Shown here piece by piece: positions 24,449-38,982 of a stretch of DNA of 64,000 nt. The translations under genes and the position numbers were made by a program. Source of the stretch: Puntigrus tetrazona. Its lineage: Eukaryota > Chordata > Actinopteri > Cypriniformes > Cyprinidae. Within the stretch, counting starts at the first letter, position 1; every line of letters starts with the position of its first letter. The stretch covers positions 372,001 to 436,000 of the forward strand of contig NC_056713.1 in assembly GCF_018831695.1 (NCBI RefSeq), written 5' to 3'. The notes beneath the pieces were generated by a model. That model was given only the letters and a program-made list of their open reading frames with translations. It was not told the DNA's origin and ran no database searches.

Positions 24449-26958
24449 ATCACGTGGTCATGTGATGACGTGGCTAACAAACTAAGACTTCTAAAAGTTG
24501 TTTGACACGAACAAAATTAAATAAAATCTTTGAAGCGTGTTCATAAATCGTAAAACTACTCCACGCCCACGTGATCACCCAAACTGTGTCTCTTTTTTTC
24601 ATGTAAGGGTGTTTTTATGACTTCAGCTGAAATGGAGTTTTCAACGTGGTCGCTGTGCGATACTGATACCCTGTTCTCCGAATTACTAAGCGAATAAGAT
24701 CAAATAAGGGCCACTACATCCACTCTCCTTTAAATGGAGAGAGAGAAAAGGTTTATCGGTCTGACACAAAGTGTCAGTAATGTACAACGACCACGTTAAA
24801 CAGTCCATTTCCAGCTGAACGCGATAAAAACACTTCATTGACATGAATAAAGAAACTTGTTCGACTAATCACGTGGTCACGTGATGACGTGGCTAACAAA
24901 CTAAGACTTCTAAAAGTTGTTTGACACGAACAAAATTAAATAAAATCTTTGAAGCGTGTTCATAAATCGTAAAACTACTCCACGCTCCACGTGATCACTC
25001 CAAACTGTGTATTTTTGTTCATGTAAACGAGAGTTTTTATGACTTCAGCTGAAATGGAGTTTTCAACGTGGTCGCTTTTTGTGCGATACTGATACCCTGT
25101 TCTCCGAATTACTAAGTTTAATAAGATCAAATAAGGGCCACTACATCCACTCTCCTTTAAAAAATTAAGAGAGAAAAGGTTTATCGGTCTGACACAAAGT
25201 GTCAGTAATGTACAACGACCACGTTAAACAGTCCATTCCCAGCTGAACGCGATAAAAACACCCATTGACATGAATAAAGAAACTTGTTCGACTAATCACG
25301 TGGTCACGTGATGACGTGGGCTAACAAACTAAGACTTCTAAAAGTTGTTTGACACGAACAAAATTAAATAAAATCTTTGAAGCGTGTTCATAAATCGTGA
25401 AACTACTCCACGCCAACGTGATCACTCCAAACTGTGTCTCTTTGTTCATGTAAACGAGAGTTTTTATGACTTCAGCTGAAATGGAGTTTTCAACGTGGTC
25501 GCTGTGCGATACTGATACCCTGTTCTCCGAATTACTAAGCTTAATAAGATCAAATAAGGGCTACTACATCCACTCTCCTTTAAATGGAGAGACAAAAGGT
25601 TTATCGGTCTGACACAGAGTGTCAGTAATGTACAACGACCACGTTAAACAGTCCATTTCCAGCTGAACGCGATAAAAACACCCATTGACATGAATAAAGA
25701 AACTTCTGCTCGACTAATCACGTGGTCACGTGATGACGTGGCTAACAAACTAAGACTTCTAAAAGTTGTTTGACACGAACAAAATTAAATAAAATCTTTG
25801 AAGCGTGTTCATAAATCGTAAAACTACTTCCACGCTCAACGTGATCACTCCAAACTGTCTCTTTTTGTTCTTTAAAGGGAGTTTTTATGACTTCAGCTGA
25901 AATGGAGTTTTCAACGTGGTCGCAGCGATACTGATACCCTGTTCTCCGAATTACTAAGCTAATAAGATCAAATAAGGGCCACTACATCCACTCTCCTTTA
26001 AATGGAGAGAGAAAAGGTTTATCGGTCTGACACAGTGTCAGTAATGTACAACGACCACGTTAAACAGTCCATTTCCAGCTGAACGCGATAAAAACACCCA
26101 TTGACATGAATAAAGAAACTTCTGTCGACTAATCACGTGGTCACGTGATGACGTGGCTAACAAACTAAGACTTCTAAAAGTTGTTTGACACGAACAAAAT
26201 TAAATAAAATCTTTGAAGCGTGTTCATAAATCGTAAAACTACTCCACGCCCACGTGATCACTCCAAACTGTGTCTCTTTTTTGTTTAAAAGGGTGTTTTT
26301 ATGACTTCAGCTGAAATGGAGTTTCAACGTGGTCGCTGTGCGATACTGATACCCTGTTCTCCGAATTACTGCGAATAAGATCAAATAAGGGCCACTACAT
26401 CCACTCTCCTTTAAATGGAGAGACAAAAGGTTTATCGGTCTGACACAGTGTCAGTAATGTACAACGACCACGTTAAACAGTCCATTTCCAGCTGAACGCG
26501 ATAAAAACACCCACTGACATGAATAAAGAAACTTGCTCGACTAATCACGTGGTCACGTGATGACGTGGCTAACAAACTAAGACTTCTAAAAGTTGTTTGA
26601 CACGCAACAAAATTAAATAAAATCTTTGAAGCGTGTTCATAAATCGTAAACTACTACGCCAACGTGATCACTCCAAACTGTGTCTCTTTTTGTTTAAAAG
26701 GGTGTTTTTATGACTTCAGCTGAAATGGAGTTTTCAACGTGGTCGCCAAAAGCGATACTGATACCCTGTTCTCCGAACTACTGCTTAATAAGATCAAATA
26801 AGGGCCACTACATCCACTCTCCTTTAAATGGAGAGAGAAAAGGTTTATCGGTCTGACACAAAGTGTCAGTAATGTACAACGACCACGTTAAACAGTCCAT
26901 TCCCAGCTGAACGCGATAAAAACACCCATTGACATGAATAAAGAAACTTGTTCGACTA

Positions 26959-27175
26959 ATCACGTGGTCACGTGATGACGTGGCTAACAAACTAAGACTT
27001 CTAAAAGTTGTTTGACACGAACAAAATTAAATAAAATCTTTGAAGCGTGTTCATAAATCGTAAAACTACTCCACGCCCACGTGATCACTCCAAACTGTGT
27101 ATTTTTGTTCATGTAAACGAGTTTTTTATGACTTCAGCTGAAATGGAGTTTTCAACGTGGTCGCCTGTTCGACTA
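26959..27175 (+). repeat. Short satellite unit (217 bp)
   Basis: Junction GTGGTCGCCTGTTCGACTAA. The next unit has GACGTTGGCTAACAAAAAC and GTTCATTAATCG; the latter is shared with the unit after 34765. Confidence 0.8.
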
Positions 27176-29274
27176 ATCACGTGGTCACGTGATGACGTTG
27201 GCTAACAAAAACTAAGACTTCTAAAAGTTGTTTGACACGAAACAAAATTAAATAAAATCTTTGAAGCGTGTTCATTAATCGTAAAACTACTCCACGCCCA
27301 CGTGATCACTCCAAACTGTGTCTCTTTTTGTTTAAAAGGTGTTTTTATGACTTCAGCTGAAATGGAGTTTTCAACGTGGTCGCTGTGCGATACTGATACC
27401 CTGTTCTCCGAACTACTAAGCTAATAAGATCAAATAAGGGCCACTACATCCACTCTCCTTTAAATGGAGAGAGAAAAGGTTTATCGGTTCTGACACAAAG
27501 TGTCAGTAATGTACAACGCACCACGCTAAACAGTCCATTTCCAGCTGAACGCGATAAAACACCCATTGACATGAATAAAGAAACTCTGTTCGACTAATCA
27601 CGTGGTCACGTGATGACGTGGCTAACAAACTAAGACTTCTAAAAGTTGTTTGACACGAACAAAATTAAATAAAATCTTTGAAGCGTGTTCATAAATCGAA
27701 AACTACTTCCACGCCTCCACGTGATCACTCCAAACTGTGTCTTTTTTTGTTCAAAACGAGAGTTTTTATGACTTCAGCTGAAATGGAGTTTTCAACGTGG
27801 TCGCTGCGATACTGATACCCTGTTCTCCGAATTACTAAGCTTAATAAGATCAAATAAGGGCCACTACATCCACTCTCCTTTAAATGGAGAGAGAGAAAAG
27901 GTTTATCGGTCTGACACAAAGTGTCAGTAATGTACAACGACCACGTTAAACAGTCCATTCCCAGCTGAACGCGATAAAACACCCATTGACATGAATAAAG
28001 AAACTTCGCTTCGACTAATCACGTGGTCACGTGATGACGTGGCTAACAAACTAAGACTTCTAAAAGTTGTTTGACACGAACAAAATTAAATAAAATCTTT
28101 GAAGCGTGTTCATAAATCGTAAACTACTTCCACGCTCAACGTGATCACTCCAAACTGTGTCTCTTTTCTTCATGTAAAACGAGAGTTTTTATGACTTCAG
28201 CTGAAATGGAGTTTTCAACGTGGTCGCCAGCGATACTGATACCCTGTTCTCCGAATTACTGGCTTAATAAGATCAAATAAGGGCCACTACATCCACTCTC
28301 CTTTAAATGGAGAGAGAAAAGGTTTATCGGTCTGACACAGAGTGTCAGTAATGTACAACGACCACGTTAAACAGTCCATTTCCAGCTGAACGCGATAAAA
28401 ACACCCATTGACATGAATAAAGAAACTTCGTTCGACTAATCACGTGGTCACGTGATGACGTGGCAACAAACTAAGACTTCTAAAAGTTGTTTGACACGAA
28501 CAAAATTAAATAAAATCTTTGAAGCGTGTTCATAAATCGTAAAACTACTCCACGCTCCACGTGATCACTCCAAACTGTGTCTCTTTTTTGTTTAAAATGG
28601 TGTTTTTATGACTTCAGCTGAAATGGAGTTTTCAACGTGGTCGCTGTCAAAGATACTGATACCCTGTTCTCCGAATTACTGTTTAATAAGATCAAATAAG
28701 GGCCACTCACATCCACTCTTTAAATGGAGAGAGAAAAGGTTTATCGGTCTGACACAGAGTGTCAGTAATGTACAACGACCACGTTAAACAGTCCATTTCC
28801 AGCTGAACGCGATAAAACACCCATTGACATGAATAAAGAAACTTGCTTGGACTAATCACGTGGTCACGTGATGACGTGGCTAACAAACTAAGACTTCTAA
28901 AAGTTGTTTGACACGAAACAAAATTAAATAAAATCTTTGAAGCGTGTTCATAAATCGTAAAACTACTCCACGCCCACGTGATCACTCCAAACTGTGTCTC
29001 TTTTTTCTTTTAAAAGGGTGTTTTTATGACTTCAGCTGAAATGGAGTTTTCAACGTGGTCGCCAGCGATACTGATACCCTGTTCTCCTAATTACTGCTTA
29101 ATAAGATCAAATAAGGGCCACTCACATCCACTCTCCTTTAAATGGAGAGAGAAAAGGGTTTATCGGTCTGACACAAAGTGTCAGTAATGTACAACGACCA
29201 CGTTAAACAGTCCATTTCCAGCTGAACGCGATAAAAACACCCATTGACATGAATAAAGAAACTTCGTTCGACTA

Positions 29275-29491
29275 ATCACGTGGTCACGTGATGACGTGGC
29301 TAACAAACTAAGACTTCTAAAAGTTGTTTGACACGAACAAAATTAAATAAAATCTTGAAGCGTGTTCATAAATCGTAAACTACTCCACGCCCACGTGATC
29401 ACTCCAAACTGTGTCTCTTTTTTTCATGTAAAAAGGGTGTTTTTATGACTTCAGCTGAAATGGAGTTTTCAACGTGGTCGCTGTTCGACTA
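29275..29491 (+). repeat. Short satellite unit (217 bp)
   Basis: Junction GTGGTCGCTGTTCGACTAAT. Unlike most short units it reads CTTTTTTTCATGTAAAAAGGG, closer to long units. Confidence 0.75.
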
Positions 29492-30325
29492 ATCACGTGG
29501 TCACGTGATGACGTGGCTAACAAACTAAGACTTCTAAAAGTTGTTTGACACTAACAAAATTAAATAAAATCTTTGAAGCGTGTTCATAAATCGTCAACTA
29601 CTCCACGCCACGTGATCACTCCAAACTGTGTCCTTTTTTTGCTAAAAAGGGTGTTTTTATGACTTCAGCTGAAATGGAGTTTTCAACGTGTTCGCTGTGC
29701 GATACTGATACCCTGTTCTCCGAATTACTAAGCGAATAAGATCAAATAAGGGCCACTACATCCACTCTCCTTTAAATGGAGAGAGAAAAGGTTTATCGGT
29801 CTGACACAAAGTGTCAGTAATGTACAACGACCACGTTAAACAGTCCATTCCCAGCTGAACGCGATAAAAACACCCATTGACATGAATAAAGAAACTTCGC
29901 TTCGACTAATCACGTGGTCACGTGATGACGTGGCTAACAAACTAAGACTTCTAAAAGTTGTTTGACACGAACAAAATTAAATAAAATCTTTGAAGCGTGT
30001 TCATAAATCGTAAACTACTCCACGCCCACGTGATCACCCAAACTGTGTCTCTTTTTCTGTTTAAAAGGGTGTTTTTATGACTTCAGCTGAAATAGAGTTT
30101 TCAACGTGGTCGCTGTGCGATACTGATACCCTGTTCTCCGAATTACTGCTTAATAAGATCAAATAAGGGCCACTTCATCCACTCTCCTTTAAATGGAGAG
30201 AGAAAAGGTTTATCGGTCTGACACAGAGTGTCAGTAATGTACAACGACCACGTTAAACAGTCCATTTCCCAGCTGAACGCGATAAAAACACCCATTGACA
30301 TGAATAAAGAAACTTCGTTCGACTA

Positions 30326-30555
30326 ATCACGTGGTCACGCGATGACGCGGGCTAACAAACTAAGACTTCTAAAAGTTGTTTGACACGAACAAAATTAAAT
30401 AAAATCTTTGAAGCGTGTTCATAAATCGTAAACTACTCCACGCCCACGTGATCACTCCAAACTGTGTATTTTTGTTCATGTAAACGAGAGTTTTTATGAC
30501 TTCAGCTGAAATGCATAACCACCACGAGTTTTCAACGTGGTCATCTGTTCGACTA
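30326..30555 (+). repeat. Short satellite unit (230 bp)
   Basis: An added GCATAACCACCACGAG sits where AAATGGAG is expected, and the junction is GTGGTCATCTGTTCGACT. The palindrome region is GTCACGCGATGACGCGGGC. Confidence 0.75.
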
Positions 30556-31397
30556 ATCACGTGGTCACGTGATGACGTGGGCTAACAAACTAAGACTTCT
30601 AAAAGTTGTTTGACACGAACAAAATTAAATAAAATCTTGAAGCGTGTTCATAAATCGTAAACTACTCCACGCTCCACGCGTGATCACTCCAAACTGTGTC
30701 TCTTTTTTTGTTTAAAAGGGTGTTTTTATGACTTCAGCTGAAATGGAGTTTTCAACGTGTTCGCTAAAGCGATACTGATACCCTGTTCTCCGAATTACTG
30801 CTTAATAAGATCAAATAAGGGCCACTACATCCACTCTCCTTTAAATGGAGAGAGAGAAAGGTTTATCGGTCTGACACAAAGTGTCAGTAATGTACAACGA
30901 CCACGTTAAACAGTCCATTCCCAGCTGAACGCGATAAAAACACCCATTGACATGAATAAAGAAACTTGTTCGACTAATCACGTGGTCACGTGATGACGTG
31001 GCTAACAAACTAAGACTTCTAAAAGTTGTTTGACACGAACAAAATTAAATAAAATCTTTGAAGCGTGTTCATAAATCGTAAACTACTCCACGCTCAACGC
31101 GATCACTCCAAACTGTGTCTTTTTCTTCATGTAAAGGGAGTTTTTATGACTTCAGCTGAAATGGAGTTTTCAACGTGGTCGCTGTGCGATACTGATACCC
31201 TGTTCTCCGAATTACTAAGCTTAATAAGATCAAATAAGGGCTACTTACATCCACTCTCCTTTAAATGGAGAGACAAAAAGGTTTATCGGTCTGACACAGA
31301 GTGTCAGTAATGTACAACGACCACGTTAAACAGTCCATTTCCAGCTGAACGCGATAAAAACACCCATTGACATGAATAAAGAAACTTCGTTCGACTA

Positions 31398-31617
31398 ATC
31401 ACGTGGTCACGTGATGACGTGGCTAACAAACTAAGACTTCTAAAAGTTGTTTGACACGAACAAAATTAAATAAAATCTTTGAAGCGTGTTCATAAATCGT
31501 AAACTACTCCACGCCCACGTGATCACTCCAAACTGTGTATGTTTTTTCATGTAAACGAGAGTTTTTATGACTTCAGCTGAAATGGAGTTTTCAACGTGGT
31601 CGCTTCCAGTTCGACTA
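31398..31617 (+). repeat. Short satellite unit (220 bp)
   Basis: Junction GTGGTCGCTTCCAGTTCGAC. Followed by the GATGACTTGTCTAAC variant unit. Confidence 0.8.
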
Positions 31618-32035
31618 ATCACGTGGTCACGTGATGACTTGTCTAACAAACTAAGACTTCTAAAAGTTGTTTGACACGAACAAAATTAAATAAAATCTTT
31701 GAAGCGTGTTCATAAATCGTAAAACTACTCCACGCCCAACGTGATCACTCCAAACTGTGTCTCTTTTTCAGCTTAAAAGGGTGTTTTATGACTTCAGCTG
31801 AAATGGAGTTTTCAACGTGGTCGCTGCGATACTGATACCCTGTTCTCCGAATTACTAAGCTTAATAAGATCAAATAAGGGCCACCACATCCACTCTCCTT
31901 TAAAATGGAGAGAGAAAAGGTTTATCGGTCTGACACAAAGTGTCAGTAATGTACAACGACCACGTTAAACAGTCCATTTCCAGCTGAACGCGATAAAAAC
32001 ACCCATTGACATGAATAAAGAAACTTGTTCGACTA

Positions 32036-32256
32036 ATCACGTGGTCACGTGATGACGTGGCTAACAAACTAAGACTTCTAAAAGTTGTTTGACACGCAAC
32101 AAAATTAAATAAAATCTTTGAAGCGTGTTCATAAATCGTAAAACTACTCCACGCTCCACGTGATCACTCCAAACTGTGTATTTTTGTTCATGTAAACGAG
32201 AGTTTTATGACTTCAGCTGAAATGGAGTTTTCAACGTGGTCGCTCCAGTTCGACTA
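32036..32256 (+). repeat. Short satellite unit (221 bp)
   Basis: Junction GTGGTCGCTCCAGTTCGACT, resembling the previous short unit's CCAGTTCGAC. The next unit has GTTCATTAATCG. Confidence 0.8.
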
Positions 32257-34764
32257 ATCACGTGGTCACGTGATGACGTGGCTAACAAACTAAGACTTCT
32301 AAAAGTTGTTTGACACAAACAAAATTAAATAAAATCTTTGAAGCGTGTTCATTAATCGTAAACTACTCCACGCCCACGTGATCACTCCAAACTGTGTCCT
32401 TTTTGTTTAAAAGGGTGTTTTTATGACTTCAGCTGAAATGGAGTTTTCAACGTGGTCGCTGTGCGATACTGATACCCTGTTCTCCTAACTAAGCTTTAAT
32501 AAGATCAAATAAGGGCTACTACATCCACTCTCCTTTTAAATGGAGAGAGAAAAGGTTTATCGGTCTGACACAAAGTGTCAGTAATGTACAACGACCACGC
32601 TTAAACAGTCCATTTCCAGCTGAACGCGATAAAAACACCCATTGACATGAATAAAGAAACTTGTTCGACTAATCACGTGGTCACGTGATGACGTGGCTTA
32701 ACAAACTAAGACTTCTAAAAGTTGTTTGACACGAACAAAATTAAATAAAATTTTTGAAGCGTGTTCATAAATCGTAAAACTACTCCACGCCCACGCGGAT
32801 CACTCCAAACTGTGTATTTTTTTGTTTAAAAGAGAGTTTTTATGACTTCAGCTGAAATGGAGTTTTCAACGTGGTCGCTGTGCGCGATACTGATACCCTG
32901 TTCTCCGAATTACTGCGAATAAGATCAAATAAGGGCCACTACATCCACTCTCCTTTAAATGGAGAGAGAAAAGGTTTATCGGTCTGACACAAAGTGTCAG
33001 TAATGTACAACGACCACGTTAAACAGTCCATTCCCAGCTGAACGCGATAAAAACACCCATTGACATGAATAAAGAAACTTCAGCTTCGACTAATCACGTG
33101 GTCACGTGATGACGTGGCTAACAAACTAAGACTTCTAAAAGTTGTTTGACACGAACAAAATTAAATAAAATCTTTGAAGCGTGTTCATAAATCAGAAACT
33201 ACTCCACGCTCAACGTGATCACTCCAAACTGTGTCTTTTTTTCATGTAAAAGAGTGTTTTTATCGACTTTAGCTGAAATGGAGTTTTCAACGTGGTCGCT
33301 GTGCGATACTGATACCCTGTTCTCCGAATTACTTTTAATAAGATCAAATAAGGGCCACTACATCCACTCTCCTTTAAATGGAGAGACAAAAGGTTTATCG
33401 GTCTGACACAAAGTGTCAGTAATGTACAACCACCACGTTAAACAGTCCATTTCAGCTGAACGCGATAAAAACACCCATTGACATGAATAAAGAAACTTGC
33501 TCGGACTAATCACGTGGTCACGTGATGACGCAAGCACAAACTAAGACTTCTAAAAGTTGTTTGACACGAACAAAATTAAATAAAATCTTTGAAGCGTGTT
33601 CATAAATCGTAAAACTACTCCACGCTCAACGCAGATCACTCCAACACTGTGTCTTTTTTCTTGTTAAAAAGGGTGTTTTTTTATGACTTCAGCTGAAATG
33701 GAGTTTTCAACGTGGTCGCTGTGCGATACTGATACCCTGTTCTCCGAATTACTAAGCCAATAAGATCAAATAAGGGCTACTACATCCACTCTCCTTTAAA
33801 ATGGAGAGAGAAAAGGTTTATCGGTCTGACACAGAGTCAGTAATGTACAACGACCACGCTAAACAGTCCATTTCCAGCTGAACGCGATAAAAACACCCAT
33901 TGACATGAATAAAGAAACTTCAGCTCGACTAATCACGTGGTCACGTGATGACGTGGCTAACAAACTAAGACTTCTAAAAGTTGTTTGACACGAACAAAAA
34001 ATTAAATAAAATCTTTGAAGCGTGTTCATAAATCGTAAACTACTCCACGCCAACGTGATCACCCAAACTGTGTCTTTTTTTTCATGTAAAAGGGTTTTTT
34101 ATGACTTCAGCTGAAATGGAGTTTTCAACGTGGTCGCCAAAGCGATACTGATACCCTGTTCTCCGAATTACTAAGCCGAATAAGATCAAATAAGGGCACT
34201 ACATCCACTCTCCTTTAAATGGAGAGACAAAAGGTTTATCGGTCTGACACAGTGTCAGTAATGTACAACGACCACGCTAAACAGTCCATTTCAAGCTGAA
34301 CGCGATAAAAACACCCACTGACATGAATAAAGAAACTTGTCGACTAATCACGTGGTCACGTGATGACGTGGCTAACAAACTAAGACTTCTAAAAGTTGTT
34401 TGACACGTAACAAAATTAAATAAAATCTTTGAAGCGTGTTCATAAATCGGTAAAAACTCCACTCCACGTGATCACTCCAAACTGTGTCTTTTTTGTTTAA
34501 AAGGGTGTTTTTATGACTTCAGCTGAAATGGAGTTTTCAACGTGGTCGCTAAAGCGATACTGATACCCTGTTCTCCGAATTACTAAGCGAATAAGATCAA
34601 ATAAGGGCCACCACATCCACTCTCCTTTAAATGGAGAGAGAGAAAAGGTTTATCGGTCTGACACAAAGTGTCAGTAATGTACAACGACCACGTTAAACAG
34701 TCCATTCCCAGCTGAACGCGATAAAAACACCCATTGACATGAATAAAGAAACTTCGTTCGACTA

Positions 34765-34979
34765 ATCACGTGGTCACGTGATGACGTGGCTAACAAACTA
34801 AGACTTCTAAAAGTTGTTTGACACGAACAAAATTAAATAAAATCTTTGAAGCGTGTTCATAAATCGAAACTACTCCACGCCCACGTGATCACCCAAACTG
34901 TGTATTTTTGTTCATGTAAACGAGAGTTTTTATGACTTCAGCTGAAATGGAGTTTTCAACGTGGTCGCCCGCTCGACTA
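34765..34979 (+). repeat. Short satellite unit (215 bp)
   Basis: Junction GTGGTCGCCCGCTCGACTAA. The next unit starts GATGACGGGCTAAC and has GTTCATTAATCG. Confidence 0.8.
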
Positions 34980-37900
34980 ATCACGTGGTCACGTGATGAC
35001 GGGCTAACAAACTAAGACTTTCTAAAAGTTGTTTGACACAAACAAAAATTAAATAAAATCTTTGAAGCGTGTTCATTAATCGTAAACTACTCCACGCTCC
35101 ACGTGATCACTCCAAACTGTGTCTCTTTTTTTGTTTAAAAGGGTGTTTTTATGACTTCAGCTGAAATGGAGTTTTCAACGTGGTCGCTGTGCGATACTGA
35201 TACCCTGTTCTCCGAACTACTGCTTAATAAGATCAAATAAGGGCCACTACATCCACTCTCCTTTAAATGGAGAGAGAAAAGGTTTATCGGTCTGACACAA
35301 AGTGTCAGTAATGTACAACGACCACGCTAAACAGTCCATTTCCAGCTGAACGCGATAAAAACACCCATTGACATGAATAAAGAAACTTCGTCGACTAATC
35401 ACGTGGTCACGTGATGACGTGGCTAACAAACTAAGACTTCTAAAAGTTGTTTGACACGAACAAAAATTAAATAAAATTTTGAAGCGTGTTCATAAATCGT
35501 AAACTACTCCACGCCCCACGTGATCACTCCAAACTGTGTATTTTTGTTCAAGTAAACGAGTTTTTATGACTTCAGCTGAAATGGAGTTTTCAACGTGGTC
35601 GCTGTGCGATACTGATACCCTGTTCTCCGAATTACTGGTTTAATAAGATCAAATATATTACTACATCCACTCTCCTTTAAATGGAGAGAGAGAAAAGGTT
35701 TATCGGTCTGACACAAAGTGTCAGTAATGTACAACGACCACGTTAAACAGTCCATTCCCAGCTGAACGCGATAAAAACACCCATTGACATGAATAAAGAA
35801 ACTTCGTTCGGACTAATCACGTGGTCACGTGATGACGTGGCTTACAAACTAAGACTTCTAAAAAGCTGTTTGGACACGAACAAAATTAAATAAAATCTTT
35901 GAAGCGTGTTCATAAATCGTAAACTACTTCCACACTCCTAACGCGATCACTCCAAACTGTGTCTCTTTTGTTCATGTAAACGAGTTTTTATCGACTTTAG
36001 CTGAAATGGAGTTTTCAACGTGATCGCTGTGCGATACTGATACCCTGTTCTCCGAATTACTAAGCGAATAAGATCAAATAAGGGCTACTACATCCACTCT
36101 CCTTTAAAATGGAGAGAAAAAGGTTTATCGGTCTGACACAGAGTGTCAGTAATGTACAACGACCACGTTAAAGAGTCCATTTCCAGCTGAACGCGATAAA
36201 AACACCCATTGACATGAATAAAGAAACTTGTTTCGACTAATCACGCGGTCACGTGATGACGTACGCTAACAAACTAAGACTTCTAAAAGTTGTTTGACTC
36301 GCAACAAAATTAAATAAAATCTTTGAAGCGTGTTCATAAATCGTGAAAACTACTCCACGCCCACGTGATCACCCAAACTGTGTCTCTTTTGTTTAAAATG
36401 GTGTTTTTATGACTTCAGCTGAAATGGAGTTTTCAACGGGTCGCCAAAGCGATACTGATACCCTGTTCTCCAATTACTGTTTAATAAGATCAAATAAGGG
36501 CCACTTACATCCACTCTCCTTTAAATGGAGAGAGAGAAAAGGTTTATCGGTCTGACACAGTGTCAGTAATGTACAACGACCACGTTAAACAGTCCATTTC
36601 CAGCTGAACGCGATAAAAACAATCCCATTGACATGAATAAAGAAACTTCGCTTTCGACTAATCACGTGGTCACGTGATGACGTGGCTAACAAACTAAGAC
36701 TTCTAAAAGTTGTTTGACACTTAACAAAATTAAATAAAATCTTTGAAGCGTGTTCATAAATCGTAAAACTACTCCACGCTTCAACGTGATCACTCCAAAC
36801 TGTGTCTTTTTTTCTTTGTAAGCGAGTTTTTTATGACTTCAGCTGAAATGGAGTTTTCAACGTGGTCGCTGTGCGATACTGATACCCTGTTCTCCGAATT
36901 ACTAAGCTAATAAGATCAAATAAGGGCTACTACATCCACTCTCCTTTAAATGGAGAGAGAAAGGTTTATCGGTCTGACACAGTGTCAGTAATGTACAACG
37001 ACCACGTTAAACAGTCCATTTCCAGCTGAACGCGATAAAAACACCCATTGACATGAATAAAGAAACTTCGTTCGACTAATCACGTGGTCACGTGATGACG
37101 TGGCTAACAAACTAAGACTTCTAAAAGTTGTTTGACACGAACAAAATTAAATAAAATCTTTAAGCGTGTTCATAAATCGTAAACTACCCACGCTTCAACG
37201 GATCACCCAAACTGTGTCTCTTTTTGTTTGTTTAAAGGGTGTTTTTATGACTTCAGCTGAAATGGAGTTTTCAACGTGGTCGCCAGCGATACTGATACCC
37301 TGTTCTCCGAATTACTAAGTTTAATAAGATCAAATAAGGGCCACTACATCCACTCTCCTTTAAATGGAGAGAGAAAAGGTTTATCGGTCTGACACAGTGT
37401 CAGTAATGTACAACGACCACGTTAAAGAGTCCATTTCCAGCTGAACGCGATAAAAACACCCATTGACATGAATAAAGAAACTTCGTTCGACTAATCACGT
37501 GGTCACGTGATGACGTGTCTAACAAACTAAGACTTCTAAAAGTTGTTTGACACGAACAAAATTAAATAAAATCTTTGAAGCGCGTTCATAAATCGTAAAC
37601 TACTTCTCACGCCCAACGTGATCACTCCAAACTGTGTCTCTTTTTTTTGTTTAAAAGGGTGTTTTTATGACTTCAGCTGAAATGGAGTTTTCAACGTGGT
37701 CCAGCGATACTGATACCCTGTTCTCTCCGAACTACTAAGCTTAATAAGATCAAATAAGGGCCACCACATCCACTTCCTTTAAATGGAGAGAGAAAAGGTT
37801 TATCGGTCTGACACAAAGTGTCAGTAATGTACAACGACCACGTTAAACAGTCCATTTCCAGCTGAACGCGATAAAAACACCCATTGACATGAATAAAGAA

Positions 37901-38762
37901 ACTTTGCTTGGACTAATCACGTGGTCACGTGATGACGTGGCTAACAAACCAAGACTTCTAAAAGTTGTTTGACACGAATAAAATTAAATAAAATCTTGAA
38001 GCGTGTTCATAAATCAGAAAACTACTCCACGCCCCACGTGATCACTCCAAACTGTGTCTCTTTGTTCATTTAAAAGGGTGTTTTATGACTTCAGCTGAAA
38101 TGGAGTTTTCAACGTGGTCGCTACAAGCGATACTGATACCCTGTTCTCCGAATTACTAAGCTTAATAAGATCAAATAAAAGGCTACTACATCCACTCTCC
38201 TTTAAATGGAGAGAGAAAAGGTTTATCGGTCTGACACAAAGTGTCAGTAATGTACAACGACCACGCTAAACAGTCCATTCCCAGCTGAACGCGATAAAAA
38301 CACCCATTGACATGAATAAAGAAACTTCTGTTCGACTAATCACGTGGTCACGTGATGACGTGGCTAACAAACTAAGACTTCTAAAAGTTGTTTGACACGA
38401 ACAAAATTAAATAAAATCTTTGAAGCGTGTTCATAAATCGTAAAACTACTCCACGCCAACGTGATCACCCAAACTGTGTCTCTTTTTAGTTTAAAAGGGT
38501 GTTTTTATGACTTCAGCTGAAATGGAGTTTTTAACGTTGTCGCAAAGTGCGATACTGATACCCCCGTTCTCCGAATTACTAAGCGAATAAGATCAAATAA
38601 GGGCCACTACATCCACTCTCCTTTAAATGGAGAGAGAGAAAAGGTTTATCGGTCTGACACAGAGTGTCAGTAATGTACAACCACCACGTTAAACAGTCCA
38701 TTTCCAGCTGAACGCGATAAAAACAATTCCATTGACATGAATAAAGAAACTTCATTCGACTA

Positions 38763-38982
38763 ATCACGTGGTCACGTGATGACGTGGCTAATAAACTAAG
38801 ACTTCTAAAAGTTGTTTGACACGAACAAAATTAAATAAAATCTTTGAAGCGTGTTCATAAATCGTAAAACTACTCCACGCTCCACGTGATCACTCCAAAC
38901 TGTGTATTTTTGTTCATGTAAACGAGAGTTTTTATGACTTCAGCTGAAATGGAGTTTTCAACGTGGTCGCCTGCATCGACTA
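38763..38982 (+). repeat. Short satellite unit (220 bp)
   Basis: Junction GTGGTCGCCTGCATCGACTA. The palindrome after it is broken (ATCTTGTTCACGTGATGACT) and the GATGACTTGTCTAAC variant follows. Confidence 0.75.

Larger units (their letters stand above)
21478..29274 (+). repeat. Higher-order repeat copy 1 (about 7.8 kb, 21 units)
   Basis: Unit order is S-L-L-S-L-L-S-L-S-L6-S-L5, where S is a short unit and L a long one. Short units start at 21478, 22535, 23599, 24232 and 26959. The same order follows in 29275-37078, with matching short units displaced by 7791-7806 bp. Shared markers at matching places include TTCTTCATGTAA with GGGCTAC and GAGAGACAAAA (units 23180 and 30977), GATGACTTGTCTAAC (units 23820 and 31618), GTGTATTTTT in a long unit (24868 and 32672), and the rare CCCACTGACATG (about 26,511 and 34,313). 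Confidence 0.75.
29275..37078 (+). repeat. Higher-order repeat copy 2 (about 7.8 kb, 21 units)
   Basis: Second copy of the 21-unit order, with short units at 29275, 30326, 31398, 32036 and 34765. It is not identical to copy 1: many single-base and loop-length differences exist, and some long units do not share markers, so conversion with other units has continued since duplication. A third copy does not follow, because the unit at 37079 is long where a short one is expected. Confidence 0.75.
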
